DNA of 64,000 bases, taken from the NCBI GenBank assembly GCA_037102815.1, contig BTPP01000007.1, positions 1,860,001-1,924,000 on the forward strand, given 5' to 3'. The notes below the pieces were generated by a model, which saw only the letters and a list, made by a program, of their open reading frames with translations, had not been told where the DNA came from and ran no database searches. Shown here piece after piece: positions 56,789 through 64,000 of this stretch. Each line of letters starts with the position of its first letter. Within the stretch, counting starts at the first letter, position 1. This DNA is from Neurospora intermedia (taxonomy: Eukaryota > Ascomycota > Sordariomycetes > Sordariales > Sordariaceae). A program made the translations under genes and the position numbers.

Positions 56789-58141
56789 GCCGCGCGCCGG
56801 CAGGTGGGTTCACAATGGACAACCTAAGCATAGAAGAATGTCATAAGAGTCGACTTGCGACGCATAGGGAGCATATCCTGAAAATAAAATAAAAAGCTTC
56901 TGTGCTCATCTTGTATCGGTCATCGTCTGCGGCCCTACGTCTATGGATGCCCAAGATGTAGGGCATGTGAGATAATGGTATGGCGATAGGCAGACCATGG
57001 CCAGTCATGCTCGTAATGGACAATAGGGCGGGCGAACCAGCACTGCGACAAATTGTAAGGAACAATCCGTGATATGTAAAACATAGAAAGGTTATTACCA
57101 TTGCCCAGAAACGAGTTGGCTAGAATTATGTATATATATATATATATATCCAGTCCTGCTCGACGAACCTTTGTCTCATCATGGGAGCGCCTCGCGTTTG
57201 ACGGGCGGTTGGAAGTCGGCTGGTCGGCAGGCAACGGCCGGCAGGGGCAGAACAGAAAGAATACTCCCTCATCTTCTTTGCATCTTCCGTCACCGATCTA
57301 CGGCGTCAATGTGTACATAGTAGGTCACAGTAGGCGTTCGGGCGGGGCGTAGACCCATCTTCTATGGGGTGGAGACTGTGGGGATTCCGTCATGTCGGTT
57401 TTGCGCCGCGGCCCGGGTACCTATGTACCTACATTCACCTTGTAGGCGGAGGGTATGAACGTATGCTGCATAATATAACAATGCAGCGTTATGGGCAATA
57501 AGAATCTCCTGCAGAGCAAGGTGTATCCGGTAGAGAAGGAAAGACTTGCGAAATGTAGTTTAGGCCGTGAGAAGGACCAATCTATCAACGAAACGTCATA
57601 TGCGACCGTCTCTGCCAGAAACATTCTTCACATAATTTACACAGTACTGGCAGTAGAGAGAGTACATACTAAGAACGATCGTCACTGCTAGCTTAGATCT
57701 AACTCCGTGATTGATTGGATACAACCACAAGTACAGATACTTGGTCAGCCTCCGATACTCGGCATCGACGAGTCACTCCTTAGCGACCAAATTCCATCTC
57801 AGATCTCGCTCACTCGGCTCACTTGGTCGCTCACTCGACATCTGTCTTTACTCATTCCCTTGCTCAGGACTAACAGGGAGGTAGAGATAAGTTAGGTCAA
57901 ATTATCAAGGACACACCTAGTTTTATGTTAGCCATGTTCTTGGGGCTTGCCCTTGCCTCACTATCTTAAGCGGTAATTGTCACCCAGCTAACGGAAAGAC
58001 AGCATCTATTACCTCTAGGCCAGGAGCCAATAGGGAAGGTCCTCACATCCCGCAGCGCGAAGCAAAAGTACAACATTCACGCAGCATCACCACTCATCTT
58101 ACTACCTATCCGCACTCATCTGGCACCCAGTCACGTATACC
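56789..58141. other. Intergenic region between the VOC gene and cystathionine gamma-synthase
   Basis: A TA microsatellite lies at 57131-57149. No gene is supported; the last 200 bases are the likely promoter of the synthase. Confidence 0.55.
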
Positions 58142-60173
58142 ATGCCTCCCTTCGAGCTTGGGGACCCTATACCCTCCGAGACCGCTCATGTATGCACCCG
58201 TTCCCCAGCACATACAGTTACCACCATTACAATACCTCTTTCTGACCTCAAGTTGCTGTCTCTAGGCCGTGAGCGTCTCACTCCCAACCTGGAGTGCCAA
58301 TGTTGGCTATGAGGAGGGCCAAGATTGGGTGATGAAACGCCTGGCAACGGGTTATCCTCGGTATGTGGGCGCCTGTCCTCCAGACATCATGATCACTACA
58401 GTCGTAGTATCTCGATCAGCACTACAGTTGTACTGACCGACCTGTGTCAGCTTCTTCATCCATCGGACCATTCAGGCCTTTGCTGCTGACATTGTGGCCA
58501 CACATGTCAGTACCAAGGCCAAGCGAACTAGTGATATCACAGCCATGCTTTTCCCGACGCCGACCATTGCCTCTCGCTGCGTTGATTTCATCCGCTCGCG
58601 GGCACCTGTTGATGTCTGCAGCAACATTGAGGTCGTCAACCTCGTTCTTGATATGTCCGATCCCGAGGCCCGTGCCCTGGAGCCCCTTTGTCCATCCATC
58701 TCTGCTGTCATCATGCCACAGGACGGCTTTCCATTCGCAAAGCAGTACTGGCAGCATAGTGGAGATGGCGTTTCTAGCCGTCGGGCTGAGTTCTGCCACG
58801 GTTTGTTCAAAGACGGCTTGCTGCGTCCTGATACTGAACTCCGCAATGCGGCTGTCTCTGCAGCAAAGCCGTGTCGCGGTCCCAAGCGCTATCAGCGGCA
58901 GGCTTCGCTTGACGCTGGAGGAAACCAACAAACGATAATGCACAGCCATGTCCACAGGGCTACCGGAGAGACTGCGATGATCCAAGAGACTTCCCGTTTT
59001 CTAGAAGAGCGTTTCGGCAGAAATCTCGACCTCTCCTTTGTCCATCCCGCCAAGTCCGCCATTAAGAGACGAATTGCCGGAGCACTGCGGAGTGCCGACC
59101 ATGACCTTGGAGGTTCCCCTTCGCTGTCAGAAAAGCAGATGAGTTCCAACACCCGCGGCATCGCCAATCTTCGCGAGGAAGATATCTATCTCTTCCCATG
59201 CGGAATGAACGCCATTTTTCATGCCCACAGAGCGCTGTATTCCATTCGAACCCCGCCGGGCAGCACACCGCTAAAGAGCGTCAACTTTGGCTTCCCTTAC
59301 GTCGATACGCTCAAGATTCTGGAGAAGTTCAACCCTTCTGGTGCGTTATTCTACGGCCACGGTTCCAAGTCCGACCTCGACGACTTGGAGACTCGACTCG
59401 AGTCCGGAGAGCGGTATCTCGCTCTTTTCTGTGAATTTCCGGGCAACCCCTTACTCACTTGTCCCGACCTGGTCCGTATTCGGGAGCTGGCGGACAAATA
59501 CGAATTTGCCGTTGTTGTAGACGAGACTATTGGCACTTTTGCGAATGTGAATGTCCTCCAGTTCGCGGACATTGTTGTCAGCAGTCTCACAAAGATTTTT
59601 AGCGGCGACTGCAACGTCATGGGTGGCGGTGCTATATTTAACCCTAATTCACGATACTATTCAGCCCTGAAATCCTTCGTCCAGCAGCAGTTGGAGGACA
59701 CCTACTGGCCCGAGGATGTCATCTTCATGGAGCGCAACAGCAGAGACTTCGTCGCGCGCATAGACCGAGTCAATGCAAATGCCGAAGCCATTTGCCGTGT
59801 CCTCAAAGATCATCCGCTCGTCAAGACTCTCTACTACCCCAAGTACAACGATTCACGGGCCAACTATGAAGCGGTCAAGCTGCCACAAGGAGGCTACGGT
59901 GGCCTTATCTCAGTGGTCCTCAAAGGGAAGAAGCAGGCTGTGGCCTTTTACGATGCGATCGAAACGGCCAAGGGTCCGAGCTTGGGAACCAACTTCACAT
60001 TGACTTCGCCCTATGTGCTCCTGGCGCATTATCAGGAGCTTGACTGGGCTGAGCAGTATGGTGTTGACAGGAATTTGATACGGATCAGTGTCGGGCTGGA
60101 GGGAACAGATGAGCTTATCAATGTGTTTACCAGAGCACTGAAAGTTGCCGAGGAACAATCTCAACATCCTTGA
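58142..60173 (+). CDS. STR2: Cystathionine gamma-synthase, STR2/met-7 type
   Basis: Exons are 58142-58189, 58266-58360 and 58451-60173, giving 621 residues; introns are 76 and 90 bases. This PLP enzyme joins cysteine with an activated homoserine ester to make cystathionine, in the trans-sulphuration route from cysteine to methionine. The N-terminal 200 residues are the extension typical of fungal enzymes ([31 protein letters not shown] at the first two junctions). The fold type I core follows: DIYLFPCGMNAIFHAHRAL, FGFPYVDTLKILEKF, EFPGNPLLTCPDLVRIRELADKYEFAVVVDETIGTF. The PLP-binding Lys is in SSLTKIFSGDCNVMGG (about residue 429). The C-terminal domain has PSLGTNFTLTSPYVLLAH and LIRISVGLEGTDELINVFTRAL. 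All core residues are present. Regulation by sulphur is known for this family, but I saw no clear regulator site upstream. Confidence 0.94.
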
Positions 60174-61043
60174 AAGTAAGGACAGGTAGCGAATACTTGT
60201 ACAGATATAAACATGTTAAGCTGGGTCTGTGGTAGGAAGAGGAGTGAAATAATACAACCATTGTGTTCTCTTCTCTTCGCATGTCACACATTTGTCCTTT
60301 GCCGCTAATACATACCTACACTTTGGCAACTATATACCACTCGACTGGGTCCCATCTGCCTAGGGAATCGGATCTTAACCTGCTGAACATTAGCCGAATT
60401 TCCCGCATCTATGTAAGGCCGACCAGCGCTTCACACAATTCAAATCATATACAATCAAAGCAAACCACCCTGTAACCCAGTAAAGCAAACCGAGCACTAT
60501 AACAACGCAATTTTGAGGTCAGATTTGATTTATTTAATCTGCGTGTCTGTTTCGTCAGAGGCATAAGATTTCTGCAATGATATGACTCTTCAATATATAC
60601 ACGATAATTTTGGCTGTAGGCGGGCGGATGTAAATATTATAAAACTAATCAAAGAAATTTCCTATATCAGTAGAGAAACTGAGAGACTCTGGAGTATGGT
60701 GAGGAATCTTAGTATTGTTTTACCCGGTTTATGTGGCTGGAAAAGATGATGATCCGAAGCAAAAATACGTATTTCAATTCAATTACACCCCCAACAACGC
60801 AAATCTGACTTCAAAATATCCCAAAATAATTCAAATCAGACCCCAGATTTGGATTGACTTGCTTTGTGTGAAGCGCTGACTGGCCGACCAAGTTCCCACG
60901 CGTATCACGTCCAAATTATTATCAATAGTAAAGTAGAAACACAGAATGGCCCAACTCGAAGGAATTTCAACATGATTGAGATTCGATGATAAGGGGTATC
61001 CCATAAAGGCAAGATAGCCAGCCAAGCAGATAAGGTACACCGT
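60174..61043. other. Intergenic region with an inverted-repeat element
   Basis: It lies between the convergent STR2-type gene and the SPX-RING gene. The main structure is the inverted-repeat unit at 60417-60885. No coding gene is supported. Confidence 0.55.
60417..60885. repeat. 469-bp inverted-repeat unit, possible MITE
   Basis: The left arm GGCCGACCAGCGCTTCACAC(AA) (60417-60438) and the reverse complement of 60864-60885 match at 19 of 22 bases. Inside there is a second inverted pair: a TTTTGAGGTCAGATTTG-like sequence near 60511-60527 faces CAAATCTGACTTCAAAA near 60800-60816. There is no coding capacity. A target duplication is not obvious. It may be a degraded non-autonomous DNA element. 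Confidence 0.5.
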
Positions 61044-62728
61044 CTACATCACGATGCATGGCCCATCGTTTGTATCAACGTAGGCCTCGCCCAACAATTC
61101 CCTGCGTCTCTCTAGTTCGTTATAACGCTGTTTTTCTTTTGTTTCCTTAGGAAACCACTTCTCCATATAGGACATCAATTTCCAGTCGATGTGGGCTGTA
61201 GTTGGCAAAGGCGACGCATGTTAGCTATACGTGCTCAATACTGCTTATCGAGCCATGTTGAAATTCATCATTACCTTCAGTCGCAGATAGCACGGTTTTG
61301 GCCCGACAGAGGGGGCACAGCTCTTTTTCCCGGGTTTGCATCTTGATCATGCACCGGATGCAAAACATGTGGTCACAGTCCAGTCGCACGGGGAGCCAGC
61401 AGATCGAGTAACCTACAATATCCATCATGGTCAGCTTGAATATACCACCACGCAAGGCTGTGGGGGTGGACGCGGTCTAAATTTGGACGTAGACCTGCCG
61501 GCATGCGTACAGATTGTGCATGTGTAATCCACAATTTGGGGAACACGGCTGAGCACCTCGCAAGCCATCTGTGAGCAGATGTCTTTGGCAATACTCCCAA
61601 CGATGAAGGGGGCAGAGCTCATGACTTTTGGAAACTCTGCCTTCACACCCAATGACGTCTGTTTATCGAATTCTGCTAAACAGTTAGCATATGGTCATGT
61701 CATGATCCTGTACGCTTAAAATGGCCTCCTTTTGATCGTAACACGCAAGCTATTTTCTCGCTGATACCCTTCCTCTCGCTCGCTCTTCTCTATTTCTTCT
61801 TTCTGCCCCGCATCTTCGTCTTGCCCTTCTGTCGTTGTCATCCACTACTCCGTTCTGGGCTGGACTCACTCTTGATGATTTTGGTAACCGCTGTTCGGTT
61901 AAGCTCTTGGAACTTGAAATTTTTCAGGAGGGTTGCGTTGAGTTCGAGGAAATGTGTGTAAGCTTCCGCGCTAGCCTTGAGTTTGAATTTTTGTAAAAGC
62001 TGTCGTTTGTTGACCTCATCCTGGAACCAAACAAGCTGCTTCCGCGCCTTCTCACTATCACGCGGACCCGTGGCTGTCTCTGCAGTCGAGAAGAATACCT
62101 GGGCGGCCAGGTAGAGTTCAAAAATCTCACGCCAACGGTAGAGGTCAGATTTTGCTATATGAATGACTCCCTTGCGGGGCCGAGCCAGACGTGCAATCTC
62201 ATCACCAAGCAGCTGTATGCCGTCATTCATAGATTGACGCTCTTGGGTTTGCAGCGAGTCTAGCTCAACCACATCTGTTTGTAGGATGTTGAAGAACTTT
62301 GCGTCCGAGTCCAGAGGAATATCAACCCATCCAGCATCCTGGGCTTGCGCCAGACTCGGGGGTGACGAGGTGGGATTTTCCAGTAGTACAGACGACGACT
62401 TGAGAGGTGCGCTGGCGGGCGTGCTGAGCTCTCCTCCCGTGAGGAGCTTCGGAACCGTATCGGATCGTAGACAAATGGTACTGGCCGAGGGGCGGACTAC
62501 CAGTTTGGGGCGGAGGATGTGGGAATTCTCTACCCTTAGCCTGTACTCTGCGTTGTGATCGGCCAAGAGCCTGTGAAGAGTATCGGGGTCATAGCCGTTG
62601 CGAGTAAGTTCTTCTCGCACCTTGCCCAGGAGCTTCTTGAGCTGACCGTACGGAATGGCTTTGTCTACCCAATGCTGAGGGTAGCTCTCCCCTTGCAGGG
62701 CCTCCTTGAACGAGTGACCGAATTTCAT
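61044..62728 (-). CDS. SPX-domain RING-finger E3 ubiquitin ligase with CaaX terminus
   Basis: Exons are 62728-61870, 61672-61511, 61412-61275 and 61195-61044, giving 436 residues; introns are 197, 98 and 79 bases. The SPX domain covers residues 1 to about 295: MKFGHSFKEAL at the start, AIPYGQLKKLLGKV, and KIIKKFDKQTSLG at the end, where the lysines bind inositol pyrophosphates in this family. A C3HC4-type RING follows at about 338-380: CTICYSICWLPVRL, then CDHMFCIRCMIKM and CPLCR. Fungal SPX-RING proteins are predicted ubiquitin ligases linked to phosphate or lipid control. The last four residues are CIVM, a CaaX box expected to be farnesylated, which would tie the ligase to membranes. Every junction restores the family sequence; the 197-base intron is the longest here apart from EMG1's. 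The frame is open upstream to 62974 but the SPX fold starts at this Met. Confidence 0.9.
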
Positions 62729-63882
62729 TGTAGCGACATGGCCATGCAAAAGTCCTGGTATTCGTTCGGAGGCGTGGTCATGGCGAGTGACTGTAGGATT
62801 GGGGAAGAACGAGGGGCAAATTTGCGAGTCGCGCGGTGCGACAGCGATGACTACTAGGTTTAGGTCTAGGTCGGGTCGTGAATCGGCAATAGCTGAAGAG
62901 AGGAATCTCGGAATCTCGTTGGAATCGAGTCGGGACGTTGACACGCGCGGACGGTTTGGTGTCGTTGAAATCACTCAACTAAATGCGCACCAGTGATGTT
63001 AGACATGAGTGTGTGTTCGTTTGCTCTCTTGAAGGCAATGGCAATGAATGGCCTGTTTGTTGGTCGCACATGGCCACCCATCCTCAGCCAATTTGGCACT
63101 TGGTATAAAGGTAGAGGAAGAGCTGCACTGCACTGGACTTACGTACTCGAATGGACGGTCGCTTCTTGGTACAGGTACACCTCCAAGCAACGAAGTGACC
63201 GGCGATGGCGACGACGATTGAGGCGCGCAGGTACTATGTGATTATGTCCCTGGTGCTGCTGTGGGCGCGCCGAGGCCAGTCGATATATTCAAATCTGCGA
63301 AAGCACACCGTCTTCTCTTACCATGCCATCTACCTCTTGTTCCGTCGACACGATTTCTACTATCTATGTTCCTCCGCCTCCCCCGAACCCTCTACACGAC
63401 GAAGGTGGTGGCCATGTGATGGTTCATGTAAGTGGAGAAGGCGAGGGCTGCTTACAATTGGAAGGGCCGATTCTGTCAAGTATTCTAAGCAACTCGAGTG
63501 GAAGGTCTGGACCAGTAGTACATACTAGTACCTCTAGGTAATTAGGTAGCTACCTACCGCCTAGTCCCGCGTTAACAGACAGAAACTAGGGGTGGACTGT
63601 ACACTACCTATATACCTGCTCGTCAGGGCTCGAAGCGCCAACCTTGAGGTTCCCAATGGCGAGTATCCTGCAGTCCGCCCCACCTCGACTTTACTATGTA
63701 CTGCACCCACCGCCCGACCCGCCTCAGCATCATTTTTTTCTTAGCAGCGCCGCCATCACAAAAGCACAGATGTAGCAATGCTTCTTCTGCCGATTCTTTC
63801 TCTCTCTATCATCCTCATAGAACGCCATCTGCTCACTACCGTACCCACGTAACTCATTGCGCCAGCAAGCTAAGATTCCCAT
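62729..63882. other. Divergent promoter region between SPX-RING and JJJ1
   Basis: It holds both promoters. Short GTACACTA, TACCTAC and CTAGGTA motifs cluster at 63530-63620. No gene is supported. Confidence 0.55.
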
Positions 63883-64000
63883 ATGGGTGCCGAGCAATCA
63901 GCCCCGCGGTCCGGCGGACAGGCCTCTGCTGCCGTTCTAGAGCGCAAGACATGCTATTATGAGGTTCTGGGGGTAGATCGCCAGGCTGCCGATACCGAGT
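63883..64000 (+). CDS. JJJ1: J-domain protein of JJJ1/DNAJC21 type, start only
   Basis: The gene begins at 63883 and runs off the right edge after 39 codons. After a Ser/Gly-rich leader the sequence KTCYYEVLGVDRQAADTE is the first helix of a J domain. The leader MGAEQS followed by RKTCYYE(V/L)LGV is typical of fungal JJJ1, a cytosolic co-chaperone that helps recycle the shuttle factor Arx1 from pre-60S ribosomes together with Rei1. The HPD motif and the zinc fingers lie outside the window, so another J protein cannot be excluded. Confidence 0.65.
   Translation, partial: MGAEQSAPRSGGQASAAVLERKTCYYEVLGVDRQAADTE

Noticed and set aside
1-64000. Secondary-metabolite cluster or defence-gene island
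   Set aside because: No polyketide, peptide or terpene synthase, NLR-type or toxin-like gene is seen; the genes are unrelated housekeeping functions.

Overview
The window is chromosomal DNA of a filamentous ascomycete (Pezizomycotina, probably a Sordariomycete). The genes are split by short introns, mostly 57-99 bases, with GTRAGT-type donors and CTAAC-like branch sites. The gene set is fungal (SKN7, SLM1, LDB17, a STR2/met-7-type cystathionine gamma-synthase, an SPX-RING ligase). One large transposon carries the mutation pattern of repeat-induced point mutation (RIP). No bacterial operons, CRISPR arrays or clear secondary-metabolite cluster are present.

Layout, left to right: end of the stress response regulator SKN7 (1-856); eIF2B epsilon (4438-6762, +); a metzincin-like protease with a jacalin-type tail (7679-10232, -); phospholipid:diacylglycerol acyltransferase LRO1 (11175-13151, -); a tRNA-like Pol III remnant (13652-13711, -); NatC catalytic subunit NAA30 (14206-14891, +); a 331-bp TA-flanked MITE (15921-16251); LDB17/SPIN90 (16603-18484, +); mitochondrial ribosomal protein uS17m (19664-20271, +); an MIT-type N-terminus plus AAA ATPase of the SAP1/YTA6 group (21030-23814, -); COG6 (25163-27375, -); ATG9 (28893-31758, +); the mitoferrin MRS3/4 (33843-35204, +); a TPR plus J-domain ER co-chaperone of DNAJC3 type (36437-38069, -); SLM1/2 (40130-42904, -); a decayed PIF/Harbinger transposon (46089-49812); EMG1/NEP1 (51030-52522, +); a VOC-fold protein with a long disordered tail (55148-56788, +); cystathionine gamma-synthase (58142-60173, +); a 469-bp inverted-repeat element (60417-60885); an SPX-RING ligase with a C-terminal CaaX box (61044-62728, -); and the start of a JJJ1-type J protein (63883-64000, +).

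The genes are independent housekeeping units, not one pathway. Loose themes are translation and ribosome biogenesis (eIF2B epsilon, uS17m, EMG1, JJJ1), membrane traffic and lipids (COG6, ATG9, LRO1, SLM1, LDB17) and stress or phosphate signalling (SKN7, SPX-RING). Intergenic spaces are long, 0.7-3.6 kb, and rich in short GTACACTAG/TAGTGTA/TACCTACC-type simple motifs.

The most notable non-gene structure is the complete Harbinger element. Its 38-bp inverted ends and TAA target duplication are intact, while both internal genes are riddled with stops at glutamine-like positions. I did not find a convincing new multi-gene system. The best leads are the transposon, two small inverted-repeat elements, the Pol III-like remnant, the CaaX-tailed SPX-RING protein and the EMG1 first-intron arrangement.
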